Assembly: GCA_014860665.1 (NCBI GenBank)
Contig: JACZJI010000135.1
Location: 1 to 38,961, forward strand
From: Bacteroidales bacterium
Lineage (GTDB): Bacteria > Bacteroidota > Bacteroidia > Bacteroidales > F082
Length of the DNA stretch: 38,961 bases
Direction: 5' to 3'
The position numbers and the translations under genes were made by a program. Under the pieces are notes generated by a model. The model did not search any database. It was not told the DNA's origin and saw only the letters and a list, made by a program, of their open reading frames with translations. Positions 1 through 7,943 of the stretch are shown here, one piece after another (position 1 is the stretch's first letter; each line of letters begins with the position of its first letter).

Positions 1-239
1 GATTTATTCTCCACTGCGAATGGATTTATAAAAACATTGCATTTCCTTCCTGATTCCAGTTCAACTGAATATCTGTAAAAAAACAACGCTGCAATCCCTA
101 TTTATATATTAAAATATTCTATATTTGTTAGTTATTGTAAAAAAGACACCTACCAAATTGGATTTTAATGACCGAAGATTATATTTTTTATTTTAACAAC
201 CGGCAACAACCAAACAAACATCCGTAATATAGTTAAGAC

Positions 240-1874
240 ATGAAAAAAATTACATTTTTAGCTTTGGGAATCTGTTTAATGATTTACTCATGCTCTTCCC
301 CAAAAAAACAAGATTTTTCCCCCAGGGTAAAAATTGCAAATGGCACCATTGAGGGAATCCAGGACACAGCAACCGGATTGCAGGAATATTTTGGAATACC
401 GTTTGCCAAACCTCCTGTCGATAACCTCAGGTGGAAAGCCCCCCAGCCTCTTGAAAATTGGAAGGGAATTTTAATGACCAAGAAGTTTGGGCCTCGACCA
501 ATGCAGACAAATGTATTTGGTGATATGCACTTTCGATCAGATTCCATGAGTGAAAACTGTTTATATCTGAATGTCTGGACTCCGGCTAAAAAAGGAAAAA
601 AAGGGCTCCCTGTACTTGTATATTTTTATGGAGGAGGCTTTGTTGCTGGCAGCAGTGATGAACCAAGATACGATGGTGCAAGTCTCGCACAAAAAGGTAT
701 TGTTGTGGTAACTGCAAATTACCGACTTAATATTTTCGGCTTCTTTGCAGACCCAGAACTTAGTGCTGAATCACCTTACAAAGCATCAGGAAATTACGGA
801 TTACTTGATCAGGCGGCTGCATTGAAATGGGTGCATCAAAATATTGCTGCCTTTGGCGGAGATCCCGACAAAGTTACCATCGGTGGAGAATCTGCCGGTT
901 CGATTTCGGTGAGTGAGCTGATGGCATCCCCATTAACGAAAAACATGATTTCAGGAGCAATCGGTGAAAGTGGTGCAGGTATTACTCCTACCTTACCACC
1001 AGTTCCATTGGCAGAGGCTGAAAAAATAGGGGCTGAATTTGCAAAGCAGATCGGATATCCTACTATCAAAGAATTGCGTGCCTTAAGCGCCAAAAAATTG
1101 CTTGACCTTTATACGAAGTCAAAAAGATTTGGCTTCCCCATTTGTATAGATGGATATTTCCTGCCCAAAACACTTCCAGAAATCTACAATGCAAAAGAGC
1201 AGGCACAAATTCCTTTGTTAGTGGGTTGGAATTCTGCTGAGATGAATGGCATGGCTTTTATGGCAGGAAAGCCTTATTCAAAAAAGAATTTTATTCAACG
1301 AGTGAAAACCGTTTTTCCACATAACTATGAAGAAATTCTGAAAACTTATCCTCATCAAACTGAAAAAGAAGTAGAATTATCTGCTACGGATCTGGCTTCT
1401 GACGGGTTCATTGTTTACAGCACATGGAAATGGTTTGATCTGCAAAGAAAAAACAGCCCGCAACCAGTTTACCGTTATTTATTTGATAATCCCAGACCTC
1501 CATTAGCAAATTCAAATCTTACACCAGGACTTGCCGGAGGTGTCATGAAAAAAGATAAAAATGCGCCACCAACACCGAAACCCTTAGGCGCCGCCCATTC
1601 ACAGGAAATTGAATATTGTCTGGGAAATCTTTATCTTTCCCCTTCGTATGCCTGGAGAAAAGTAGATTATCATGTTTCTGATACCATGGAAAGCTATTTT
1701 GCCAATTTCATAAAAACCGGTAATCCCAACGGAAAAAATCTTCCTGAATGGCCCGCAGCTAAACCGGATGATTCACATCCATCTGTTATGTTGATAAAAC
1801 CAGGATCAGAGGCTATTAAAGTCAAAAAGGACAATCGGTTCTTAATGCTGGAAAAAATCTACAGAAAACAATAG
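240..1874 (+). CDS. Type B carboxylesterase lipoprotein (para-nitrobenzyl esterase family)
   Basis: 544 aa alpha/beta-hydrolase expected to cleave carboxylic esters at the cell envelope; the natural substrate is unknown. The N-terminus is a lipoprotein signal with the lipobox cysteine at residue 18 (IYSC). The family's SEDCLYLN motif appears as SENCLYLNVW (104-113), the oxyanion-hole GGGF is at 131-134, and the nucleophile elbow GESAG at 216-220 places Ser218. Glu334 (NSAEMNG) and His453 (GAAHSQEIEY) fit the rest of the triad, so the enzyme looks intact and full length. It is monocistronic: a hairpin terminator follows within 30 bases. A TAnnTTTG-like -7 element (TATATTTG at 120-127) lies about 110 bases upstream, but no -33 partner is clear. 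Family assignment is firm; substrate is not inferable. Confidence 0.95.
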   Translation: MKKITFLALGICLMIYSCSSPKKQDFSPRVKIANGTIEGIQDTATGLQEYFGIPFAKPPVDNLRWKAPQPLENWKGILMTKKFGPRPMQTNVFGDMHFRSDSMSENCLYLNVWTPAKKGKKGLPVLVYFYGGGFVAGSSDEPRYDGASLAQKGIVVVTANYRLNIFGFFADPELSAESPYKASGNYGLLDQAAALKWVHQNIAAFGGDPDKVTIGGESAGSISVSELMASPLTKNMISGAIGESGAGITPTLPPVPLAEAEKIGAEFAKQIGYPTIKELRALSAKKLLDLYTKSKRFGFPICIDGYFLPKTLPEIYNAKEQAQIPLLVGWNSAEMNGMAFMAGKPYSKKNFIQRVKTVFPHNYEEILKTYPHQTEKEVELSATDLASDGFIVYSTWKWFDLQRKNSPQPVYRYLFDNPRPPLANSNLTPGLAGGVMKKDKNAPPTPKPLGAAHSQEIEYCLGNLYLSPSYAWRKVDYHVSDTMESYFANFIKTGNPNGKNLPEWPAAKPDDSHPSVMLIKPGSEAIKVKKDNRFLMLEKIYRKQ

Positions 1875-1896
1875 GCTCAAAATAAAGAAGAGCATT

Positions 1897-1937
1897 AAAC
1901 AACGCCATTAGACCAAAGTCTAATGGCGTTGTTTTTT
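1897..1937 (+). terminator. Rho-independent terminator after the carboxylesterase
   Basis: A perfect 13-bp stem (1901-1913 with 1918-1930, 4-base CAAA loop) is followed directly by GTTTTTT. It is the strongest hairpin in the left part of the window. Confidence 0.9.
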
Positions 1938-2173
1938 AACACCTTGTACTATCACACGTAAAATACTGTGTTACAGCCATAAATATCATAATTAATTAAG
2001 TTATAAACCATCATAATGTACCCATCAATTCCCCGATTAAATTTTTTTAACGTTCTTAAGATGTTTTAACATACAAAATTTAATTTGCTATTTATCAGAT
2101 ACATATCTTTTATTTAATACGAAAATCTCTTTTAAACCGGGCAAAACAGGGTTTTTTTGTTTGTTTCATGATA

Positions 2174-2181
2174 TAAATTTG
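2174..2181 (+). promoter_or_regulatory. Candidate Bacteroidota -7 element for the NEW3/ABC operon
   Basis: TAAATTTG matches the Bacteroidota consensus TAnnTTTG. It lies 26 bases upstream of the ATG at 2208. TTTG tetramers occur upstream (2156-2159), but the spacing is shorter than usual, so only the -7 part is convincing. Confidence 0.5.
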
Positions 2182-2207
2182 CCATTCGTCCTTAACACAA
2201 TAATATC

Positions 2208-3368
2208 ATGAAAGATTTTTATAAGTTAATTCAATTAAAAAGCATTAGTGTGTTTTTTGCCTCACTTTTGGGAATTATGTTTATCAGTACATCAGCGTTT
2301 GCTACAAACAATGTGTATTTATTTACTCCCTACACGACCATTTCAGTTCCACCAGGAAAATCCATCAATTACATTATTACTGTGGTCAATAATACCAGCG
2401 AAGTTCAGAATTTGGGAGTCTCCATTTCCGGGATGCCATGGGGGTGGAAATACAATATGAAATCAGGAGGATGGGACATCAAAAAAATTGCTGTTCTTCC
2501 CAAACAGAAAGAAATTATAAACCTGCATGTGGAAGTCCCATTGAAAATCAATAAAGGAACATACCATTTTAATGTTGTAGCAGGTGCAAATCATTTACCA
2601 CTTTCTGTAATTGTTTCGAAAAGGGGAACCTATAAAACAACTTTCACAGCTACGCAAGCTAACATGGAAGGACATAATAATTCCACCTTCTCATTCAATG
2701 CTAACCTCGACAACTTAACTGCCGATCAGCAGTTATATTCCTTAAGATCCGAAGCTCCGTTAGGTTGGGATGTAACTTTTATGTCACATTACAAAAACGT
2801 CACATCAGTTTCAGTTGATCCAAATAATGATGCCCCAATTACGGTCAAAGTAACTCCACCTGACGGTATTACAGCCGGTACCTATAAAATTCCTGTGAGC
2901 GCTGTCACGAATAACACTTCCGCTGATTTACAACTTGAAGTGGTTATTACTGGAACTTATGACATGGTATTATCTACTCCTACTGGTTTAGTAAGTACAG
3001 AAATAACTGCAGGAAAACAAAGACGTCTGGAACTCATTGTAAGAAACACAGGTTCTGCAATACTTTATGATGTACAACCAGGATATCAAGCTCCAGCTAA
3101 CTGGAAAGTTACTTTTGATCCAAAATCGATAAGCGAAATCCAGCCAGGACAATACGCAAAAATTTTTGCTACCATAAAATCCGACAAAAATGCTATTGCC
3201 GGTGATTATATTACAAAAATTACCACCAAAACTCCGGAGGTTGCTTCCAGCGTTTCATTCAGGGTTTCTGTTCAAACTCCATTGCTATGGGGCTGGGTAG
3301 GAGTTTTGATAATTCTCTTCGCATTCGGACTGGTTTATTATTTGTTCCGCAAATATGGAAGGAGGTAG
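2208..3368 (+). CDS. NEW3-type Ig-like protein with C-terminal membrane anchor, partner of an ABC transporter
   Basis: 386 aa. An N-terminal signal peptide (hydrophobic stretch around residues 13-32, AFA-T cleavage-like site) is followed by about 320 residues of beta-rich sequence in three similar segments. Each has the pattern of NEW3/alpha-galactosidase-associated Ig-like domains (e.g. INKGTYHF, ITAGTYKI, AIAGDYIT near segment ends). One C-terminal transmembrane helix (about 356-379) ends in a basic tail. The protein should therefore stand on the outer face of the cytoplasmic membrane. The ABC ATPase begins 3 bases after its stop, so it probably acts as an accessory or substrate-handling subunit of that exporter; this is inference from position. 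No catalytic residues are visible. Confidence 0.85.
   Translation: MKDFYKLIQLKSISVFFASLLGIMFISTSAFATNNVYLFTPYTTISVPPGKSINYIITVVNNTSEVQNLGVSISGMPWGWKYNMKSGGWDIKKIAVLPKQKEIINLHVEVPLKINKGTYHFNVVAGANHLPLSVIVSKRGTYKTTFTATQANMEGHNNSTFSFNANLDNLTADQQLYSLRSEAPLGWDVTFMSHYKNVTSVSVDPNNDAPITVKVTPPDGITAGTYKIPVSAVTNNTSADLQLEVVITGTYDMVLSTPTGLVSTEITAGKQRRLELIVRNTGSAILYDVQPGYQAPANWKVTFDPKSISEIQPGQYAKIFATIKSDKNAIAGDYITKITTKTPEVASSVSFRVSVQTPLLWGWVGVLIILFAFGLVYYLFRKYGRR
3359..3366 (+). promoter_or_regulatory. Strong Shine-Dalgarno that sets a GTG start
   Basis: AAGGAGGT overlaps the last codons of the upstream gene and sits 5 bases before the GTG at 3372. No in-frame ATG lies nearby, so this SD supports the GTG start. 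Such an exact anti-SD match is uncommon in Bacteroidota. Confidence 0.8.
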
Positions 3369-3371
3369 ATC

Positions 3372-4334
3372 GTGGATGAGACCATTATCGACCTTGTCGA
3401 TCTGACAAAAAAGTACGGATCGTTTACTGCGGTTGATCACTTAAGCCTTTCAATCAACAAAGGAGAAGTGTTTGGCCTTCTGGGGCCTAACGGTGCCGGT
3501 AAGTCTACTACGATCCTCATGATGCTGGGAATGACAGATCCAACATCGGGTACGGCACACATTTGTGGCATCGATTCAACAAAAAATCCAATTGAGGTAA
3601 AGAAAAGGGTTGGTTATCTTCCTGAAGATGTTGGATTTTATGGTGACAGATCAGGACTGGATAATTTAATCTATACAGCACGGCTAAATAATATTTCAGA
3701 AAAAGAAGCCAAAGTAAAAGCCCGGGAATTATTAAAACGTGTTGGCTTGTCGGAAGCGATAGAGAAAAATGCAGGAACCTATTCTCGTGGGATGCGTCAA
3801 CGTTTGGGATTAGCTGATGTTTTGATTAAAAACCCGGAAGTCATAATACTTGATGAACCAACTTTAGGAATTGATCCAAAAGGGATCAAGGAGTTCCTGC
3901 GACTAATTATACAACTAAGTAAAGAAGAAGGTATTACTGTTTTGTTTTCTTCACACAATTTACATCAGGTTCAGCAAGTTTGTGACAGGGTCGGATTGTT
4001 TGTAAATGGAAAGTTAATAGCTGTGGGAGATATCCGTTCGCTTTCGCAAAGACTATTTGCAGACAGTCCTTATAGTATAGATGCCGGCATTAATCTCTCC
4101 GCCAGTGATCCTAAAATTGAGAAACTGAAAGAAAAACTTTCCACTGTAGAAGGCGTCACTAATGTAAATATGAAAGACAATAAATTTCATTTAGAGTGCT
4201 CCCGGGATGCAACTACCGAAATTGCCAAAACTATTATTGAATCAGGATTTGATTTAAACTACCTGAACAAAAAAGAGTATGGGCTCGATGAAATTTACTA
4301 CAGGTATTTTGAAGGAGGAGACGAACATGAGTAA
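3372..4334 (+). CDS. ABC transporter ATP-binding protein (ABC-2 / drug-exporter type)
   Basis: 320 aa cytoplasmic ATPase that would power the neighbouring ABC-2 permease. Walker A GPNGAGKST is at 38-46, a degenerate signature YSRGMRQR at 137-144 (Arg in place of the second residue of LSGGQ, common in CcmA/DrrA-type exporters), Walker B VIILDEP at 157-163 and the switch His195. The C-terminal ~85 residues form the extra domain usual for this exporter class. Translation starts at GTG 3372 behind a strong Shine-Dalgarno. The stop overlaps the permease start by 8 bases (ATGAGTAA), implying translational coupling. Direction (export) is inferred from the family; the cargo is unknown. Confidence 0.95.
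   Translation: MDETIIDLVDLTKKYGSFTAVDHLSLSINKGEVFGLLGPNGAGKSTTILMMLGMTDPTSGTAHICGIDSTKNPIEVKKRVGYLPEDVGFYGDRSGLDNLIYTARLNNISEKEAKVKARELLKRVGLSEAIEKNAGTYSRGMRQRLGLADVLIKNPEVIILDEPTLGIDPKGIKEFLRLIIQLSKEEGITVLFSSHNLHQVQQVCDRVGLFVNGKLIAVGDIRSLSQRLFADSPYSIDAGINLSASDPKIEKLKEKLSTVEGVTNVNMKDNKFHLECSRDATTEIAKTIIESGFDLNYLNKKEYGLDEIYYRYFEGGDEHE
4312..4318 (+). promoter_or_regulatory. Shine-Dalgarno deciding the permease start
   Basis: AAGGAGG lies inside the ATPase gene 8 bases before the ATG at 4327. It favours that ATG over the in-frame upstream ATG at 4279, which lies deep inside the ATPase gene and has no such site. Confidence 0.75.
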
Positions 4335-5361
4335 CATTACAAATCAAGCGCCGGTTAGAACCTCAAAGTTTAGCCTGCCTAATATTTTCAGAAATTCAAG
4401 AAATGAGGAAATTCCTCTTCATCCTTTCCGGGTTATTGTAGAAAAAGAAATCTCAGACCAGGTGAGAAGCTGGAGATTCATCATCTTGATTGCAATCATA
4501 GTCCTGACAACTCTAGGATCTTTATATACATCTTTAAATAGCTTAAGTGAAGCAATAAAAGTCAGCCATGTAAATAATTCATTTTTGTTTTTGAAACTTT
4601 TTACTGTTTCCAATGGCACACTGCCTTCTTTCTTTGTTTTTATTACTTTCCTGGGACCCTTACTTGGAATCGGGATGGGTTTTGATGCTATAAATTCCGA
4701 GCACAACAGAGGGACAATGAGTCACATTCTTGCTCAGCCAATTCACAGGGATTATCTATTAAATGCCAAATTTATCGCAGCCCTCACCGTTATTACCTTC
4801 ATGTTCTTTGCCTTAGGTTTTCTGGTGATGGGGCTTGGACTTATCTCCATCGGTATCCCTCCTACTCCGGAAGAATTCTGGCGTATCATTTTCTTTATAA
4901 TTCTCAGTATAGTTTATGTAGCTTTCTGGCTCAACTTATCAATTCTTTTCTCTGTAAAATTCAGGCAACCTGCCACCTCTGCTTTAACTGTAATAGCCAT
5001 ATGGTTGTTTTTTACAGTTTTTTATCCCATAATCGTAAATCTGATTTCCAAATCTGTTATCCCCGGACAAATGGCAACTAGCTATCAGATGTATTTTGCA
5101 GAAGAGCTGAAAGTAAACCTCATGAGAATTGTTCCCAACCAGCTATTTAGTGATGCAACTACTACTTTACTGGTACCAACTGTTAGGAGCTTAGGACCGC
5201 TTACAATGCAACAGGTTTATGGAACTATTCCGGGGGCACTGCCACTTGGACAAAGTCTCCTGCTTGTTTGGCCTCAGGTAACCGCACTCATTGCTGGTAC
5301 TATTTTGTGTTTTGTTATTTCTTACGTGATGTTCATGAGACGAGAAATCCGTTCAAGATAG
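4327..5361 (+). CDS. ABC-2 type permease
   Basis: 344 aa membrane protein of the ABC-2 family. After a soluble N-terminus of about 50 residues, the first helix (WRFIILIAIIVLTTL) is followed by an extracytoplasmic segment. Further hydrophobic segments near 95-115, 150-180, 190-215, 225-250 and 315-335 give about six helices. The stretch GMGFDAINSEHNRGTMSHIL between helices is the typical ABC-2 cytoplasmic loop (E-x4-GT, 'coupling' region). It overlaps the ATPase gene by 8 bases and is the last gene of the operon; it forms the pore for the exporter with the NEW3 protein as likely periplasm-facing partner. An upstream ATG at 4279 would lengthen it by 16 residues but has no ribosome binding site. 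Confidence 0.92.
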   Translation: MSNITNQAPVRTSKFSLPNIFRNSRNEEIPLHPFRVIVEKEISDQVRSWRFIILIAIIVLTTLGSLYTSLNSLSEAIKVSHVNNSFLFLKLFTVSNGTLPSFFVFITFLGPLLGIGMGFDAINSEHNRGTMSHILAQPIHRDYLLNAKFIAALTVITFMFFALGFLVMGLGLISIGIPPTPEEFWRIIFFIILSIVYVAFWLNLSILFSVKFRQPATSALTVIAIWLFFTVFYPIIVNLISKSVIPGQMATSYQMYFAEELKVNLMRIVPNQLFSDATTTLLVPTVRSLGPLTMQQVYGTIPGALPLGQSLLLVWPQVTALIAGTILCFVISYVMFMRREIRSR

Positions 5362-5413
5362 TTTTTGCCTGCGAAATATTTGATTGTTTGCCAATAAAAT
5401 GGGGTAAAGCAAT

Positions 5414-5444
5414 TTTGATTGTCCTATATTATCATTTAACTTTG
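5414..5444 (+). promoter_or_regulatory. Bacteroidota-type promoter for the small ORF at 5487
   Basis: TTTG at 5414-5417, 19 bases of spacer, then TAACTTTG at 5437-5444: a full match to the -33 TTTG / -7 TAnnTTTG pattern. The predicted transcript starts near 5451, leaving a leader of about 35 bases before the ATG at 5487. Confidence 0.65.
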
Positions 5445-5486
5445 TTAGAAGGAATTATTCTTTTAAAAACAAATGATTAGAAAGTT

Positions 5487-5651
5487 ATGACAATCAATAA
5501 AGAATGGCACCTAAAAAATAAAATGCCAAAAAATGCCACTTTTGAAGAAAGGGTAAAATGGCATATCGAGCACAACAAAAACTGTTCCTGTAGACCTGGA
5601 TTCCCTAAAAAGCTGGAAGATGAAATAAAAAAAAGAGGGATTAAATTCTAA
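5487..5651 (+). CDS. Small Cys/His-containing protein, 54 aa, unknown function
   Basis: A 54-residue cytoplasmic protein with a charged, basic composition, no signal peptide and no membrane helix. Its middle carries WHIEH at 25-29 followed by NCSCRPGFP (32-40), where C33 and C35 make a CxC motif. Together with His26 and His29 this could bind a metal, but that is a guess. The pattern 'R-x-K-W-H-x-E-H ... C-x-C-R-P' looks like a conserved small family I have seen in other Bacteroidota, though I cannot name it. Support for a real gene comes from a well-spaced promoter just upstream (5414-5444) and codon use like its neighbours. It stands alone between the exporter operon and the YceI cluster. 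Confidence 0.65.
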   Translation: MTINKEWHLKNKMPKNATFEERVKWHIEHNKNCSCRPGFPKKLEDEIKKRGIKF

Positions 5652-5968
5652 TCTTATCGATCAAGTTAAATATATTACCAGGCCCATGATTTGATTTATG
5701 AAGGAGTAAAAAATAATATTAACCCCTTTCCTATCACAAATCCGGAAAAATTATCAGCTATTTTTCTTAGGAGCATTCTAAATAGCCTATTTGGGGATCT
5801 TCCAAAGCTATTTTTGAATAACACGACTCCTATAAGACTTAAAAACACAATTTATTGCAATATAATAAATTACAAAAACACTAGATCGCCTTTTATCTAA
5901 ACCCAGTATAAATTACATTTTTTTGTGAATTTTTTCACTAATGACGTTTTTCGTAAGATTATACCCTA

Positions 5969-5976
5969 TAATTTTG
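5969..5976 (+). promoter_or_regulatory. Candidate -7 element for the YceI cluster
   Basis: TAATTTTG fits TAnnTTTG, 43 bases before the ATG at 6020. A T-run followed by CG at 5947-5953 is the only weak -33 candidate. Confidence 0.5.
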
Positions 5977-5995
5977 TCCTAGTATTTCGATAGGA
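5977..5995 (+). repeat. Inverted repeat at the YceI promoter, possible operator
   Basis: TCCTA-N9-TAGGA begins directly after the -7 element and so covers the expected transcription start. A third CCTAT copy lies at 5965-5969, 13 bases upstream of the left arm. The position suits repressor binding; the Rrf2 protein encoded at the end of the same cluster is the obvious candidate (inference). Confidence 0.4.
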
Positions 5996-6019
5996 TTAAT
6001 GTTATAAAAAATAATAAAA

Positions 6020-6601
6020 ATGAATTCAATTAAATGGTTAATTATTCTGGCAGCCCTGTCGCTTATAGGATTTCAAGCTAAAGCACAGGTTTTCACGAAG
6101 TATCAATCAACCGAAACAAGTACAGTTTCAGTGACAGGAACATCAACACTTCACAATTGGAGTGAGAAACTTAAGAAGTTCGATGTGAGTTTTCTGTCCA
6201 ACGAATCCGGAACTCAGACAATTGTAGTAAAGGATGTTCAATTTAAGGCTCAGGTAGGAAATCTTGAAAGCGAATCGTCTCTCATGTCAGACAAAACTTT
6301 CACCGCGCTTAAAAAGGCTAAATATCCCTTAATATCATTTGTGTCTGACCAGGAAACAACGATGTCACTTTCCGGTGATAAATTCTCCGGAAAAGTAAGT
6401 GGTAAACTTACTGTTGCAGGAACCACAAAAGAGGTTCTGATTCCCATTGAGGGGACGCTTGAAAACGGTGCAATTGCAATTTCTTGTGTATATCCCATCT
6501 CTATGTCAGATTACGGTATAAAACCCCCAACAGCTTTATTCGGGTCCATTAAATCGGGAAATGACATTCAAGTACACTTTAATTTGAAGTTTAATAAATA
6601 A
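6020..6601 (+). CDS. YceI-family periplasmic protein
   Basis: 193 aa. A signal peptide ends at an AKA-Q site near residue 22. The rest is a YceI-like lipocalin-type barrel: the N-terminal strand ends in TSTLHNWSEK (the family's S/G-x-LH-D/N-W pattern), there is a central SDKTFTALKKAKYPLISF segment (the family's M-x-x-x-LKxxKYPxI-F block), and the C-terminus runs through TVAGTTKEV and SDYGIKPPTALFGSIKSGNDI, as in YceI proteins. Members bind long lipophilic ligands such as isoprenoids in some bacteria; the ligand here is unknown. It is the first gene of a same-strand cluster with a beta-barrel protein 43 bases downstream. Confidence 0.9.
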   Translation: MNSIKWLIILAALSLIGFQAKAQVFTKYQSTETSTVSVTGTSTLHNWSEKLKKFDVSFLSNESGTQTIVVKDVQFKAQVGNLESESSLMSDKTFTALKKAKYPLISFVSDQETTMSLSGDKFSGKVSGKLTVAGTTKEVLIPIEGTLENGAIAISCVYPISMSDYGIKPPTALFGSIKSGNDIQVHFNLKFNK

Positions 6602-6644
6602 CAAACCCTAAATCAATCAATTAACAAATAAAAAATCATTCAAA

Positions 6645-7865
6645 ATGAAGAAATTATTTCTTTTAATGTTAGCGGTGATGGTCTCAACAGCAATGTGGGC
6701 CCAACAATTTGAAGCACCGCAGTTGGATACCGTGGCTTTTAAGAAAGTAAAGGTCCATGTAGGAGGCGATTTTGCCTTACAATTTCAGGCTTTAAACCAG
6801 CATGCAGATTCAGCCCTTGTTCCTCTTGGAAAAGGATTCAATCTTCCAACAGCTAATATGAACATTGGTGCATACCTGGCTCCAGGAATTAAAGTTCACT
6901 TAACTGTTTACCTTTCCTCAAAACACCACAATGACACATGGGTAAAAGGCGGATACTTGGTGATTGACCGTTTGCCCATCAAAGGGACTGAGAGTTTTAT
7001 GAAATATCTTACACTGAAGGTAGGTGATATGGGCTTAAACTATGGTGATGCCCACTTCTTCAGAACAGATAACGGAAATGTCATTAACAATCCTTTTGTT
7101 GGCAACCTGGTAATGGATGGTTGGACCACAGCCCCTGCAGCAGAAGTGTTGTACAGAAATAATGGATTTTACCTGATGGGAGGCGTTACATCCGGTTCTT
7201 TGAAACAATCTCTTGTAAACTATAGCAGCTATTCCGGCTATTCACCTCAATATACTTTGAAACAATTGGCTTATTACTGGAAAGCAGGTTTTGACAAGAC
7301 CTTTAACAACGATTTCCGCTTGAGAGTTAGTTTATCAGGCTACAACTGCTCAAAAAACAGCTTCGGAACATTATATTATGGAGAACGCACAGGAACTCGT
7401 TTCTACCTGGTAATGCTACCACAAACCAATTCATCCTCCGATGTAGACATCACAGCAAATCCTTTTACCGGCCGCTGGGGACCTGGATTCACAAACAAAG
7501 ACAACAGCTATATGTTTAACGTATTTGCAAAGTACAAAGGTCTTCAACTCTTCGGAACTCTGGAAAGCGCTAAAGGAACTGAGCTTTATGGCGGACAAGA
7601 TTTCAATTACAGCCAATATGCTTTTAACGCCCTGTATTATTTTGGAGCAGACCAAAACTTTTATGTTGGTGGACGCATCAACGGTGTAAACAACCATCAA
7701 AGCCAGTCTGTAACACGTTTTGAAGGGACTCTGGGATGGCTTTTCACCAAAAATATCATCATCAAAGCAGAATACGTAAACCAGACTTACAAAAACTTCA
7801 CTCAGGATTATGGAAACAACGCAGGTTTCAATGGTCTTATGTTTGAAGCAGGCATTTCTTTCTAA
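6645..7865 (+). CDS. Predicted outer-membrane beta-barrel (porin-like) protein
   Basis: 406 aa with a clear signal peptide (cleavage after WAQ, about residue 20). The mature part is rich in alternating aromatic/glycine strands and ends in an outer-membrane C-terminal signature with terminal Phe (FEAGISF). A conserved-looking block around residues 125-170 (GDMGLNYGDAHFFRTDNGN, NPFVGNLVMDGW) suggests a porin-like fold, but I do not recognise a named family. It lies between two YceI-like genes, so it may cooperate with them in moving or anchoring a lipophilic compound across the outer membrane; this is inference. A stem-loop follows the stop. Confidence 0.8.
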   Translation: MKKLFLLMLAVMVSTAMWAQQFEAPQLDTVAFKKVKVHVGGDFALQFQALNQHADSALVPLGKGFNLPTANMNIGAYLAPGIKVHLTVYLSSKHHNDTWVKGGYLVIDRLPIKGTESFMKYLTLKVGDMGLNYGDAHFFRTDNGNVINNPFVGNLVMDGWTTAPAAEVLYRNNGFYLMGGVTSGSLKQSLVNYSSYSGYSPQYTLKQLAYYWKAGFDKTFNNDFRLRVSLSGYNCSKNSFGTLYYGERTGTRFYLVMLPQTNSSSDVDITANPFTGRWGPGFTNKDNSYMFNVFAKYKGLQLFGTLESAKGTELYGGQDFNYSQYAFNALYYFGADQNFYVGGRINGVNNHQSQSVTRFEGTLGWLFTKNIIIKAEYVNQTYKNFTQDYGNNAGFNGLMFEAGISF

Positions 7866-7875
7866 AGTATAACCT

Positions 7876-7926
7876 AAAAGGCTGCTAATCGGGATACGGA
7901 TGCGTCCACCCGAAAAGCAGCCTTTT
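7876..7926 (+). terminator. Branched hairpin between the barrel gene and the second YceI gene
   Basis: AAAAGGCTGCT (7876-7886) pairs with AGCAGCCTTTT (7916-7926). An inner arm TCGGG (7889-7893) pairs with CCCGA (7909-7913). The T-tract is short (TTTT then ACTTTT), so it may terminate only part of the transcripts or mark a processing site. Confidence 0.65.
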
Positions 7927-7943
7927 ACTTTTATCCAATAAAA

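Larger units (their letters stand above)
1875..2207. other. Intergenic region, 333 bp
   Basis: AT-rich spacer. It holds the esterase terminator at its left end and a candidate -7 element for the next gene at its right end. I see no ORF or RNA gene in the roughly 230 bases between. Confidence 0.7.
5652..6019. other. Intergenic region, 368 bp
   Basis: Very AT-rich. The left 300 bases show no convincing gene. The right end holds a -7 element and an inverted repeat in front of the YceI gene, listed separately. Confidence 0.7.

Noticed and set aside
4279..4326. Earlier in-frame ATG for the ABC-2 permease
   Set aside because: It lies deep in the ATPase gene without an RBS, while AAGGAGG stands 8 bases before ATG 4327.
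5691..5900. Open frame of 69 codons on + upstream of the YceI cluster
   Set aside because: Begins at TTG, no RBS, very AT-rich, no homology I recognise.
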